From Ctenosaura bakeri (taxonomy: Eukaryota; Chordata; Lepidosauria; Squamata; Iguanidae): a stretch of 64,000 nt of DNA. Shown here piece by piece: positions 37,431 to 48,480 of this stretch. Numbering within the stretch: the stretch's first letter is position 1; each line of letters starts with the position of its first letter. The translations under genes and the position numbers were made by a program. The DNA is taken from the NCBI GenBank assembly GCA_948474755.1, contig CAOLHI010000148.1, forward strand, positions 558,001 to 622,000, read 5' to 3'. Below the pieces are notes generated by a model, which worked only from the letters and a program-made list of their open reading frames with translations, made no database searches and had not been told where the DNA came from.

Positions 37431-37529
37431 CTCCTAGTGTGTGAGGCACAGAGACCATGAAGAAGAAGAAGAAGAGGTTGCTTACCTGTAACTGTGGTTC
37501 TTCAAGTGGTCATCTGTGCCCTCACACAC
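37431..37529. repeat. DIRS internal complementary region (probable)
   Basis: It begins with ctcctagtgtgtgaggcac, a direct copy of the motif at 37700 in the terminal repeat, passes a (GAA)n patch, and ends with aggttgcttacctgtaactg to ctcacaca, the inverse complement of the outer end of the terminal repeat. In DIRS biology such a region, complementary to both outer ends, templates circularisation. Confidence 0.75.
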
Positions 37530-37760
37530 ACCCGCCCAACCATCCCCTCTTTTTCAGGTCCCTTATCAGTGGACTACAGAACTGAGGAGTGAGCGTTGCT
37601 CGGCGGGAGGAGCATGTGCAGAACTGGCATGGGGGAGGGGTTCCCGCCAAGCTACTAAGCTCTAGAATCTTCCGAATGCTACTGCGCACGCGCGAAAGCT
37701 CCTAGTGTGTGAGGGCACAGATGACGACTCGAAGAACCACAGTTACAGGTAAGCAACCTG
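37475..37760. repeat. 54-bp inverted repeat at the DIRS 3' end
   Basis: The arm at 37475-37529 (aggttgcttacctgtaactg onward) and the arm at 37706-37760 (ending gttacaggtaagcaacctg) are inverse complements with only two mismatches that I can find, around a 176-bp loop. The right arm is the outer edge of the right terminal repeat, which spans about 37530-37763. Confidence 0.9.
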
Positions 37761-37853
37761 TTCTTTGTCTGCACATTTGTCTGTTTGTCCACATCAGCAT
37801 ATGATTGGCTGTGTGAGGTAAGAAGACCTCATATGATTGGCTGGCTGTGCAGA

Positions 37854-37928
37854 TTCTATGGAACCCTGGGGTTGGCAGTTTAGGGAGAGGCCTTTAGAAT
37901 TCTCAGCCAGAGAGTTCTTGAGCCTCAG
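37854..37928. mobile_element. palindromic MITE family 1, half copy
   Basis: Has only the core half: ctatggaaccctggggttgg, gcagtttagggagaggcct and agaattctcagccagagag, exactly the order in the copy at 19326-19527. The outer arm and other half are missing. It joins abruptly to the ggctggttgctatgg sequence at about 37928. Confidence 0.65.
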
Positions 37929-38140
37929 GCTGGTTGCTATGGAAATGAGGCCTACCATCAATAACGATGCCAGAAAAATTTTGGGAGGCATATGTGAGAA
38001 AAATAGGGATGGGACGAGTCCAGAATTTTCCAAATCTGAATCCAGATCCGAATCCCTGGAAGGTTCTGGGAATCCACGAATCTCATGCATCTTGAATTTT
38101 TCCAATCCTTTTGGAAAACTTTTTAAAACTGGAATACTGG

Positions 38141-38418
38141 AATAGGCTGGTTGCTATGGAAATGATGCCTAGCAGCAAGAAGGAGGACAGTGTATTCCCA
38201 CAGGAACCCAATCTCTGTATGTTAACAACTATGAATACAGGTTGGATTGGGGAATACGGGAAAAATTTACAGGTACAGAAATAGGCCGGTTGCTATGGAC
38301 ACAAGGCCTAGCAGCAAGGAGGAAGATAGTGTATTCCCTCGGGAACCCAAACTGTGTATGTAAATAACTCTGAATACAGATTGCAGTCGGAAATATGGAG
38401 CAAAGTTACAGGAAATGG
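38141..38418. repeat. 139-bp tandem duplication
   Basis: Two units start aataggctggttgctatgg (38141) and aataggccggttgctatgg (38280). Shared landmarks (gcctagcagcaag, gtgtattccc, ttacagg) are each offset by 139 bp. A partial third unit with ggctggttgctatggaaatg lies at about 37928. This lies inside the putative Helitron. Confidence 0.85.
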
Positions 38419-38455
38419 AGAAGACAGTTTGGTGAGTTCTTAAGAGGAAAATAAA

Positions 38456-38486
38456 AACCCTGGCAATGCCAGGTATATACACTAGT
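38456..38486 (+). mobile_element. putative Helitron 3' terminus
   Basis: The hairpin CCTGGC-aat-GCCAGG (38459-38473) is followed eight bases later by CTAG (38482-38485) and a T. A short GC hairpin just before a terminal CTRR, inserted next to a T, is the signature of a Helitron 3' end. The upstream boundary (a TC start) could not be fixed; the body probably includes the 139-bp duplication. No helicase coding is present, so it would be non-autonomous. Confidence 0.55.
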
Positions 38487-39258
38487 ATATACATAAACAT
38501 ATGGCCAATTTGCTATTAACAAATATATATATAACCTTAAATAACATAATAGTTGTTTTAAAAACATTTACATTCCTACTAGTATAAACTCCAGTCTGGA
38601 ATATAGTTCTGATGAAGACTAACTTTAACATTTCTAGTGTGAAAAACTGAATGCATAAAGTTAAAACAGTCATATGGCAGACGAAGCACATTTTGCTTTT
38701 ATCCCTGCTATTTGTTTCTTCAGCCCATGATTTAATTTATACAGGTGGCAGGCTTGCAAAAGTATAATAAGTGTACTTTTTTTTTTATTTAAAATGATTA
38801 TGTTACCATAGGTACTCTATTTCCTTAGGAAGAAATCCAAATAAATTCAAAAGGGACGGGAAGCAAATGCTGATGCTCTTCCTAAAGATATCATACAGAT
38901 ATCAATTAACACTGAGAATTAAATATAAAAAGTGTCAGTATGCGAACATGGTTCTGTTAGATGAATGGCTACCATTTATGAATTTGGAGTGGGGAGCACT
39001 AAAAGGAAACACTATGGATAAATATTTATCAGGGAGTCTGTTCCTTTCTGTTATTTTGTTAATATACACAATATTATAAAGCACATAAAATACATGCATT
39101 CAGAACAAACATGGGGCTGTACATTCTAAACAAATATGCCATAGACTCACAGACTCATAACAAATAAATCTGCCTGTAGCCACACCAACTATAACTTAAG
39201 TCTATTCTTTTAGAAAAGAAATAAGAGAGACTTAGAGGTACTGTTGCCTATTTTAAGG
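38487..39258. other. unassigned AT-rich DNA
   Basis: No gene or recognised repeat apart from a poly-T patch near 38778-38790. Confidence 0.4.
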
Positions 39259-39345
39259 TACAGTCTGCCCTCCACATTCATGACAGTTAGGGGTGCAGGA
39301 CTTGCACAAAACAGAAAAATCGTGAACAAGATTTTAAAAGCCCAT
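39259..39345. mobile_element. Tigger/pogo-like element end
   Basis: It begins tacagtctgccctccacatt, then catgacagttaggggtgcag and aaaacagaaaaatcgtgaac. This is the pattern of one end of a mariner-superfamily (Tigger/pogo) non-autonomous element starting at a TA. The matching opposite end is not found beyond the minisatellite that follows. Confidence 0.55.
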
Positions 39346-39394
39346 TCAGCTCCTAGGACTAATCAGCCCCTGTCAGTGTCAGTGTCAGTCCCAG

Positions 39395-39690
39395 AGTCCT
39401 CTGATCTTCCTCCCCTCCTCTAACATTACCTTCTCTTACTTCCCACCCCCCATCTAAGCATCTTCCCATCTTTCTCTTTCTCCAGCAGCCTCTCCTGTAC
39501 CTTCTCATACTTCCCATTCCACAATCACCCTATGAGCTTCTTCCTATCTTTTCCCGTTCTCCAGCAGCACTTGCTCTGCCTTCTCTCACTCCCCACGGTG
39601 ACCCACCTCTAAGCCTCAATTCCACTCTTTTTCCCTTTCTCCTCCTCCAGCAGCGCCTCCTCTTCCTTCTCTTACCCTACAAGTAACATC
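39395..39690. repeat. pyrimidine-rich minisatellite, about 80-86 bp unit
   Basis: The landmark tccagcagc recurs at 39481, 39560 and 39646, each followed by a ctcc/tgcc...ccttctc stretch and an acttccc or actcccc block. That gives about 3.5 imperfect units. Confidence 0.7.
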
Positions 39691-40991
39691 CTAATGATAC
39701 GTTTCATGGGAACTAGGATAGGCCAGGAAGGAACCACCTTTCTCTTCACATTTTTAAGGAATGTAGTAATTGTGTGAAAGTAATAGTCAGATTCTAGAAT
39801 GTATGTGTGGAATTTGGTCTTTGCAATTGAAAATGAGAATAAGAGAAAGCAGGGAACTAATCTGGGTTTCTGTAGAGAATCCTATGGGATGGTAGATTCC
39901 TCCAGACATCTGATGGAGAACAGAAATCTGTTGCAGAACATATGCTGTGAACATTCATTTTGTTGTCTGTCTGTACACAACACCAATTCTGAGGCAGTTC
40001 CAAAATTAGGGCCCCATTTGTGCACATGTGTGAGTGGTAACATAGGAATTAAATGAATAAGTGAATATATAATAAACAAACTATTAAGTGCAATAGAAAG
40101 CAAGACATAAGTCTTCATCCCCAAACCCAGTTTCAGCCCAGCAACTGAATCCAGGAGCACGATCCCATGCAGGTTAGTAAATCTGAAGATGTGGATGACA
40201 GCAATTTCAGAAGATGCAGGAAATGATTGGAGAAGAAGAGCAAGCAAGGTACACCTTTTTCCTTTAGAACTGCACCTCTATCCAATTAAGGGCCTAGAGA
40301 AATTATGCCAACTCAACCATGGACAATCTGACCCTGCTTGTATAGATGTATAAATGCCATCATTCTCCAATTACTTGCTACTAAAAAAAACTAAGTAAAT
40401 GGTGGGCCTCTGAAGCATCTCACCATTCAGTAGTGCATCAAAATGAGTAAACTGTGTTTATTCATGAAAGTGCAACACAAATAGTACTTTTTCAGAGCAT
40501 CTGGGGATTCTTTCAGACAGACACATGCTGGAGGTTGCCAGTCAAAAGACCTGGAACAATATAATTAATTTTTCCTTTCTGTGATAAGGGGTGGGGAGAG
40601 AAGAAATAATCATGGGAAAGCATAGAAGGGTTATAAATGGAAGATTACATTGTCTCCTTCACTTCAGTAAAATTCTATGAAGGAGGTGAGATCATTGCCC
40701 AGTAGAAGTCTTAGTTAGTCCTACAGCAAGCTCTTCTCACTGTTATAGCTGGTTTTGTATGAGATCACATGAAAAACTGAAGGTGCAGATACTGTGGTAA
40801 TTTGATCACTGTTTGGAACTCACAATGACATTTTTATTGATTTCAGGGACACTCTCTTCCTAGTATTTTTTTAATTTTTATTTTTAAAAATTGGCTTTAC
40901 AACATTAACAGTAAATTACATAGCTACTGTCTCTTTTGGATGCCCTGCTTCATCATAGCCTTTATATTATATTAATCAGCCTCTTCTGGTT

Positions 40992-40992
<1 letters not shown>
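39691..40992. other. unassigned DNA, no gene
   Basis: No supported gene or recognised repeat. Confidence 0.4.

Positions 40993-41042
<50 letters not shown>
40992..41042. repeat. (ATAG)n microsatellite
   Basis: About twelve perfect tetramers. Confidence 0.97.
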
Positions 41043-42000
41043 TGCCAAAATATTGTGCCAAAATGTACTACGTACTATGAGTTGGTGGTGGTCCTTGTTC
41101 CACAGTGAAACCCAAAACCTAAGATATAAATGGATTCCGCATTAATTCACTTCCTAGTAAATGTGTTTAGGACTGTAGCCTTTGTTTATCTTTTCTGCCA
41201 ACCACACTTGGTTACAATCCTAGCTAACAAATGTCATGCAGTAAGGATGGCTAAGGATCCTGAATTCTTTTGTGCAGTATACCTAAAGGTTATGAGATTA
41301 ACTCCTGATTGGCGTTGGTTCACTCTAACTATGACAGAGAATCATGTTGCAGCTCCAGGCAAAGGCCTCAGCTGGTTTTACGTCAATGCCAATTATATCC
41401 TCCAAGGAACTATTAAATGGAACAATTTATGGACATGCCACAGAAAAGCCACTCATATGTCAAGGATGTACATTTCTGGTATGTCAAAAATATCTGTGCT
41501 CCATTCAATTTCCCAACACACAGAACCCAATGTTAATTAATAATTAATTCACAAAGTATATCCTTCCCTTCTAATGTCCATGCATCCCTCAAATTGGCTC
41601 ACAGCAGTTTAAAACCAGAACAGGATATAGAATGGTGCATTCAGTACAAATACAAGGAAATAAAAATGCAGACACAGATACCATAGATAAAATAAAACAC
41701 AGGCTGAGGTGAACTTACATCTGTGTACTTCTAGCTGTGAATTTTCTTATAATTACAGATGTACAGAGCTTAGAAGTAACAGTATTATCTTTAAAAATGG
41801 ATATTAGTTAATGTAAGATAATTTAAAAGAAACATTAACAGCTGGTAACATGGTTATATTTTTCATGCAATGACTAATGTTTATCAGTATTGAGTGCTGC
41901 CAAAACTGGAGTTTTGAGAAGTACTTTTGACCATTTCTGTATTTTTAAGGGTTTTTTAAAAAAGAAAAATAGACTGAAAAGTAGACTGGTGCAATTTTAA
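41043..42000. other. unassigned DNA, no gene
   Basis: A 136-codon frame (41130-41540) has no domain and no splice context that I can recognise. The stretch 41600-41700 has the A-rich 'cagtttaaaaccagaacagg' look of an L2-type tail. Otherwise nothing identified. Confidence 0.4.
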
Positions 42001-42060
42001 AAGGGCTATCCGAAGTGTTGAACCTTGTCCCAAACCAGGTTTGGTGCTCCTCTAAAGTTC
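42001..42060. repeat. small palindrome related to 6869-6930
   Basis: The left arm gggctatccgaagtgttgaa faces the right arm ttggtgctcctctaaag. Divergent, but of the same size and with similar arm words to the palindrome at 6869. Confidence 0.35.
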
Positions 42061-42481
42061 GAAGTACATATATTCACCTCCCCACTAAGATGAATGCCAC
42101 CACTCCCAAGTAATGTAACAAGTTGCTTTAATGTAGTTATTGACAAGCATTTTTTTATTTAGTGAGTTCAAATAAGTGTATTCCAAATAATGAGTATTTG
42201 GTTACTTTCCAAAGTTCTGAGCTTTGGAAGAACGATGTGAGAAATTACACCAAAAGTTTGAAAAGAATTTTATTTCAAGTTTAGAGTGAGCAACACATAT
42301 TCCCAGGACACACGCACCCCCTAGCCATTTTTAGTTTACCAGAATTACCACTACTTCCCCTGCTACATGATTCTAATGGAAAACATGGCTCATGGAGAGT
42401 GTGAATTTCCAAGCAGAATTACACTCCAAATTGGTTGCCCAAAATGCTATAATGAGGGGAAAGTGTATGTTTTCCATTAGA

Positions 42482-42511
42482 ATCATTTGATTTGATTTGA
42501 TTTGATTTTAC
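42482..42511. repeat. (TTTGA)n microsatellite
   Basis: Four to five pentamer units. Confidence 0.85.
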
Positions 42512-43169
42512 TTAGCAACAGAAATAGCAGTACACACCAAAAACACTAGCAGGAACTGTTGTGGTTTCCACTGCAAAAAGGGATGTGGTACCTTGTGGCT
42601 GGCCCACTAAGCACACTACCATCGGCAAATTGCACAAGCTTCACATCAGTACTCTAGCTGTCAACTGGGGATAGCATAAGGAATGTATCTGCATATATTG
42701 CAAAATACTTCCCAACTGAGCTGTCGAAGAATCAGTTTGATAATTCTTCCATCTATTAGTCCTAAGAATATCTGAATAATCTGTCGTCCAAGAATATGCT
42801 ATGGTCATTCAGTTAATTATAAAGAATTTTCCCATAAATGGTTTCAATGACTGCTTACATTCATTACATTTCCATGATGACTCCTAAAAAGCAAGCACAT
42901 AGATTCAGTTGAGAATCATTTCACCTTAGCCCAAAATATCACTGGTTAAAAAAAAAAAAAAAAGTTTGAAGCTAGCCTAATGAAAGAATCTCAATGACAT
43001 AGTGCAAAGTCAGCTATCCAATGGGGTAACTTGAGGAGAAAGAGGAATACAATACTGCAGCCGTAAACATTAACAAAATCATTGTCAGCAGCAAAAAACC
43101 CTTGAGGCAACGTTGGCAGCATTTTTTTCCAATCTGTCAAATTCTGTAGGCAACAAAGCCCTCCTTAAT
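42512..43169. other. unassigned DNA, no gene
   Basis: A poly-A run at about 42949-42963. Nothing else recognised. Confidence 0.4.
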
Positions 43170-43475
43170 GGTGCTAATGAAGTTTCTATGTTTCACATGT
43201 GAGGAAAGAAGCATGCTAGCATGCTACCTTCATTTTTCACTTTCCTCATGAAAAAGTGATATATATGAAAAGGAGAGTCAGTTCTATCCATAGAGGCTCA
43301 CTATGTAGGCCAGAATGTAGAAGAACCAGTATTCTGGCTCATAGGTAATATTTCCATGGATAGAACTGGCTCACCACTTCAGGCATGTTGCTATCTCATG
43401 AGGAAAGCAATGAAGGAAGGGGCAGAGTTAGTGGCTTCCCTCCTCATATTTGGGTATACTTGCTTCATTAACACT
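43170..43475. mobile_element. 306-bp near-palindrome, unclassified
   Basis: Three independent pairs share one centre near 43323: gctaatgaag (43174) against cttcatta (ending 43470), tgaggaaagaag (43200) against cttccctcctca (ending 43446), and gtcagttctatccatag against ctatggatagaactggc-type sequence (43277 and ending 43370). Arms of about 150 bp match at perhaps 70-75 percent with small gaps. It looks like a foldback or MITE-type element. No second copy was found here. Confidence 0.7.
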
Positions 43476-43574
43476 TGAACAATGTTCAGTAGATACTACA
43501 ATCCACAATATAATGTCTGGAAAGAAAATCCACTTAATTTTTACCAGGATTTCTATTCAATTAGGAATCAAAAG

Positions 43575-43770
43575 TCATTTCCACAATACATTGTTATAGT
43601 GCTATTATTCCACTTTCAACATCCCATGGAATCCTAGGGTTTGCAATTTAGGGATGAGGATTTAGAATTCTCAGCCAGAGAGTCTTTGTCCTCAGTAAAC
43701 TACAACCTCCAGAATTCCACAGGATGTTCAATGTGGAATAATAGCACTATAAGAGTGTAGTGCAGAAATG
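43575..43770. mobile_element. palindromic MITE, family 1, copy 3
   Basis: The left arm catttccacaatacattgtt, then attattccactttcaacatc; the right arm gatgttcaatgtggaataat, then gagtgtagtgcagaaatg. The core has gaattctcagccagagag, as in copies 1, 4 and 5. Confidence 0.85.
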
Positions 43771-46136
43771 TATGGGTGCAGTTCTACAGCTCATAAGTAA
43801 GCAAAAAAATGTACTTATGTAAGTCTGTGTCCTTGCCCCATTAGCAGTTTTTAAGCACTGGAGCACACTACCATGGACATTTACTAGCTGGAGGAGGGTA
43901 TGAAATGTCTAGGTAGGGTCTGCTTGTAGTTTCGCAGCTGGGAAAAGAGATCTGGAAATCTGGAAGTGCAATATCAACTTTCTTTCCCCAGCTGCAGAAT
44001 GCAGCCACGTGATGCCTGGGTGCTTCATCCAGCAGTAAATGGTCATGGTACCCTGGGCACTTGAAAGCTGCCTTTCAGAGGTGAGGGGGACACTGGGCAA
44101 AAAAGTATTGAATGCCTCTCCGATGAAGTTGTTTTGAGGGTTAGTTATTTGTAACACCAGGGCAACTTGATGGCTAATTGCTAGGCAACAGGAATAGCTC
44201 CTCAAGAATGAAACCCAGCACAGTAGTATGCATGGGAGGGGCTTATGGATGAGAGGCAAAGTTTCTGTGTGTTTTTAAAGCCTTCAGTGAGAACTAGCCA
44301 GAGAGAGGGTGATTTGCTTTGTGATTAAGCAGCTGAGGAAAAGACACAGAGATTTGGTGTCTAAAGGAGGAACTAAATGACAGAGTCTGTCAGAGGTTTA
44401 ACTGTTAATGTATCAACACTGTACTACAACTGAACTCTAACAAGTTATTTCATTTCCATTGTTACTATAACAAATGTTACAATTTGTTTTATAACTGCAG
44501 AGTCAGTCTGAGTTAGCTAACATCACTTTAATAAAGCAAATGTGCTACCTTAAACAAGCAGTTTGGTTCTGAGGAACAATTAGAACCCTAGTCCTGTCAT
44601 GATAAAAGGGTGAAGTCAGGGTAAAGTGATATTGACAGGGCACCTTATTGGACTGGAACTGCCACACCAATCTGAGGTAGAATAAAGGGCCTGTGACAGC
44701 CCCATTCTGCAAAGTCAAGAAAAGTAAAAGAAAAAGAATTCTGGTCACCAACAGATGTCCTGTCACTAAGTTACAATGCCAATGCAACATTTTTGTGGTG
44801 AATTCCGTCTGGCCAACTGTAATCTATAGAACACCCACCACATGATGCAGTTTCATTGTGTTCAGAGTTCTGTCATACAGCTTCTACATTTTTTTAGCTG
44901 CTGGAAGTGGAGAAATGTATCAACATGATGAGAGTACTTTATTTGGTAGATACCCCTAGACATTACAGCTGAGAAGAAGAAATATCAACAAGAAGATGCT
45001 ATTTTATGGTATTTGCATGATTGGCATGGCGTGAGCTAAACACGGGATGACAGAGATTACCTAGTGCTTATGTGGGGAACAGGAACCAAAAGAAGGACAG
45101 ATTGACAATGTGACAAATCCACAGATGTAAGCCCTGATCAAATACATCACTTGAGTGATATATTTAGCCTATAATAGTCAGTTTTAAAAATCCATTTTTC
45201 CCATTGAATATTTGTACCTTAAATTGTGCTTGTTTAAAAAGATAAGCCCCTCCTAAGCCTGATTCTATTTCTCATTATGGATTTACCTTGGGAATTTAGA
45301 ATGTCCTTTACCCATCTTATAATTCTCTGTGGGAGCTAAGACATAATTTTTCATTTTAATATCCATACAGGGGTGATATGGTTGCATATGCATTTCATCA
45401 GAAACAGTTTCTGTGCCCCAAATGCTAGCATACTAAGTACTTTAATATAGCTAATAGTAGTCTTCAATATGATAGTTGTCTCCAGGAGAATAATCATTTG
45501 TATTTTATGGACAGACTTTTTAAAAACAAACCAACCAACCTGCTATCAATGAATCCTTTGTTCAGATAAGCAGGTCATTCCTGACTTATAATAATCTCTA
45601 AGATAATATCAATGGTGGGCAGCGGAAGAATGATAAAGGACTGGATTTTTGTTTCATTATAGATGACAAAGGGGTAAAATGTTCTTTCTCGTATTTCATC
45701 TTTTGATGTACAGTGGAAAATACTTAAAGAGGTCAGAGGTTCTACAGTCTCAATCTAAGCTAACTGGAAGGGACGTTATTTCATGGTAGGAAAGGAAAAT
45801 AAATTTGTTTTGCTTGCATTTCCATACAGAAATATTAATTTCTGACCTCCAGAAACAGGTAACACAGAAAACCCCATTTTTACCTTAGAAATCCACACAT
45901 TTCTAACATTTGCAAAGCATTTTTGAAGGAGAAAAATGCTCTCAAAACCATGTGAATGATTAAAAATGAATACTTCCATTTTGTTAGTGGACATAAAATT
46001 TAGAAAAATATCCCTGTCTGTGGTGCATCTAAAAAGCTTTGGTTATAGTCCTAATTAATCTTTGCATTTTCCCATGAAAACTGCACTATTTGGAGTTTCA
46101 TGGATTGCATATTTACGATAGAATTGCCATGGTGTC
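43771..46136. other. unassigned DNA, no gene
   Basis: No gene, RNA or named repeat is supported in this long stretch. The minus-strand frame over 43909-44259 (116 codons) lacks a domain. Confidence 0.4.
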
Positions 46137-46162
46137 TGTCCATCCGTCCGTCCGTCCATCCA
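46137..46162. repeat. (CCGT/CCAT)n microsatellite
   Basis: Six tetramers of tccatccgtccgtccgtcca type. Confidence 0.85.
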
Positions 46163-46279
46163 GACCACAGAGTGCCCCACAGAGTTATGGCATTGCTTTA
46201 GGGCTATATCTCTCAGCTACTCTACACAGCAGACTCTATAGAGCTAGATCTGCACTGCACCTGGTAGAAATTACATGAT

Positions 46280-47245
46280 TAGTTGCTTATTTGTTTATTT
46301 AATTTATATCCTTCATTTCTTTCAATACAGAACCACAGTGACTTAGAACAAGATGAAAACAAGATAAAGCTGAAAAAAAACCTCCTGCTGATACAAACGT
46401 TTTTTAAAAAATTAAATATGGTACTAAACTAAATCACTATTAATTTAGAAAAATATGAAATAATTTCAAAACAAAACATTAAGAACAAAATTAAAGCATG
46501 CACCCCTTTAAAAGGCACTTCTGCACAATTAATTAATGTATGCCTATATAAATAAAAAGGACTTTATCTGCCAGAGGAACAAAAGCAGAGTGGGAGCCAA
46601 CTATGGAAGAGATTTCCACAGAATGGGAACAGGCACCAAGACTTCTGGGTAGCAGAGGGTGACCACAAAAATGGAAAAATTGGAACTATCAAAATGCATG
46701 TGTGTGTATGTGTGTATGGGAAGGCAACAGAGGCATGGTGGAGAGAGCAGCCCAGGCACCCAGGGTCCAAACCAGGTCAGAGAAAGGAGAGGAAAAAGGG
46801 TTGGGTTGGCATAGTGGCCCTATGCTACTCTTGCCAATCTCCTTCCTAGGATGTGAGGGGATCAGGTGAGGGGTTGTGGTGGTGAGAAATTTGGCTGTGA
46901 AACATCTTTAGATGTCCAGGCAGTGATTGGTTGAGAAGGGAGAGAACCAGAGGCAGGTTTTTAAGGGCTGCATGGCCTCATTGGAACCGCTCAGAGAGAA
47001 GGTTCTCCCAGCAAAGAAGCTCTTGAGGTGGGGGGGGGGCAGGGGTTGGAGAAACTCACAAATAATCAAATCTGTGAAAAGTCAAATCTGCAAATGTGGA
47101 CGACCGATATCCCATAAGCAGACATAGCCAACAGCCTAGCTGCAAGATTTTGGACCCACTGAAGTTTCTAAACAGTTTCCAAAGGCAGGTCCAAGTTTTG
47201 TTCTGTGGAATGTCAGTGAGTATGCTATGGCTACACATCACACAG
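46280..47245 (-). mobile_element. L2-like LINE 3' region, minus strand, patchy
   Basis: The plus strand starts with a reversed tail (tttatttaatttatatcctt), then A-rich DNA, then blocks recurring in reptile L2-like repeats: gggagccaactatggaagag, gatttccacagaatgggaac, ggtttttaagggctgcatgg, and caacagcctagctgcaagat with ttggacccactgaagtttct. The block order agrees with 47935-48480, though different parts survive. A Tigger-like fragment interrupts it at 47048. Confidence 0.55.
47048..47108. mobile_element. Tigger/pogo-like fragment inside an L2-like repeat
   Basis: The series ataatcaaatctgtgaaaag, tcaaatctgcaaatgtgga and cgaccgat is the opposite end of the element type seen at 39259 (tcaaatccgcgaatgtgga-like). 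Short and decayed. Confidence 0.45.
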
Positions 47246-47408
47246 GCCTTCTTGCCTTTGCTGTGGTACTCTTGCTTTCTTCACAAGGAAAACATATTTT
47301 CGAGGCTAGGATGTTGCTGAATTGCAATAGTATTTTATTTTCATACTATATTTGTTAAAGTGTTCATCAATAGGTTTGACCTGTGAATGTGACATTGCTG
47401 TATCTCTT

Positions 47409-47454
47409 GGTAGGTAGGTAGGTAGGTAGGTAGGTAGGTAGGTAGGTAGGTAGG
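47409..47454. repeat. (GGTA)n microsatellite
   Basis: About eleven perfect tetramers. Confidence 0.97.
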
Positions 47455-47875
47455 CAACCTGATACAAGGTTGTCAGTTTCTTTCTCTCCTGTTGTTACTT
47501 TGTAACCAGATCTTAAAGATCTTATGATGGCCTCACATTATTTAAGAGTGGCAGAAATAGGGACGCAAATGTTCTGACCATACTTTTTCAGTTTGGCATG
47601 AAACACACAGGAAACTTTCAGCAGACCTACATAAGCTTTTACTTGTTTTAGAGCAAGGGGTTTCAAAATCTGTGTTTGGTCTAGATGGCACTCATTCCAC
47701 TACTGCAGAAAAAGAGTCAATCTCTCCATTGGTCTCCCTGAGCAAGCGTGAACACTGACATAAACATTTTTCTCTATTGGATTTCTGATTGTTTCACACT
47801 CCTAGGGTTTCACACTCGTAGTTTTTCTTTCAATTGACTTGTTTTGGATAGCAATGACCTCCAATAGGGTCAGTT

Positions 47876-47902
47876 GTTGTTGTTGTTGTTGTTGTTGTTG
47901 TT
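47876..47902. repeat. (TTG)n microsatellite
   Basis: Nine ttg units. Confidence 0.9.
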
Positions 47903-47934
47903 ATCTCACACATCTCTTCCTATGGATCAAGATG

Positions 47935-48480
47935 GGCAACAACAACAGATTAAAATACAATACATTACATCAGTTAAAACCACATAAAGCAGTTAAAAAC
48001 ACGTAACATCAGTTTCAAAGAACATATAAGAACATATTAAAAACAATTGGTCCATACTATAAAATTTAAAATTTGTAATTTAAAAATCATCTGGATAGGC
48101 CTGCCAGAAGAGACTAGTTTAACGATTGAATTCAGAAGCATATTCAGCTATTGAATCTCTTCCATTCCACAGTCTAGGGACAGCTGAAGGAAAAGTCCTC
48201 TGGGTGGAAGTTGCCAACCTAGTCCTGGCTGACTGGAGTTAATGTCTCACAAAGGATCTGAATGTAAAGGACACATTATACAGAAGAAGGCTATCCTGTA
48301 GGTAACCTGGACTGAAACCATGTTGGGCTTTAAAGGTAACAACCAACCCTTTGTACCTTGCCCAGAAACTAATTGCCAGCCAGTGGAGTGAATTTAATAT
48401 TGGTATAATACAGGACTTAATGGTGGCAAATGCTATTTTAATATGGTAATTTAAGGCATCTAGAGGGCATCTGATACCCC
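47935..48480 (-). mobile_element. L2-like LINE 3' region, minus strand
   Basis: An A-rich start (cagttaaaaccacataaagc) is followed by ccattccacagtctagggac, gttgggctttaaaggtaaca, accctttgtaccttgcccag and aactaattgccagccagtgg. This order is a frequent reptile LINE pattern, with the 'cagccagtgg' box distinctive. The assignment to L2 rather than another LINE is an inference. Confidence 0.55.

Larger units (their letters stand above)
34687..37763 (+). mobile_element. DIRS-type tyrosine-recombinase retrotransposon, 5'-truncated
   Basis: A 3.1-kb element with the domain order RT, RNase H, a methyltransferase-like segment and tyrosine recombinase, followed by an internal complementary region and an inverted terminal repeat. 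That order is diagnostic of DIRS elements, which insert through a recombinase rather than an integrase and leave no target duplication. The element is much more GC-rich than its flanks, so its edges are sharp. The left terminal repeat, gag-like ORF and N-terminus are absent. One frameshift and around nine in-frame stops disable it. Confidence 0.9.

Noticed and set aside
38141..38418. possible CRISPR-like or regular array
   Set aside because: Only two long adjacent units without spacers; a tandem duplication in a vertebrate genome.
39395..39690. possible coding proline/serine-rich repeat
   Set aside because: Unit lengths vary (79 and 86 bp) and break any reading frame.
41130..41540. 136-codon plus-strand open frame
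   Set aside because: I see no domain, and no paired splice signals mark an exon.
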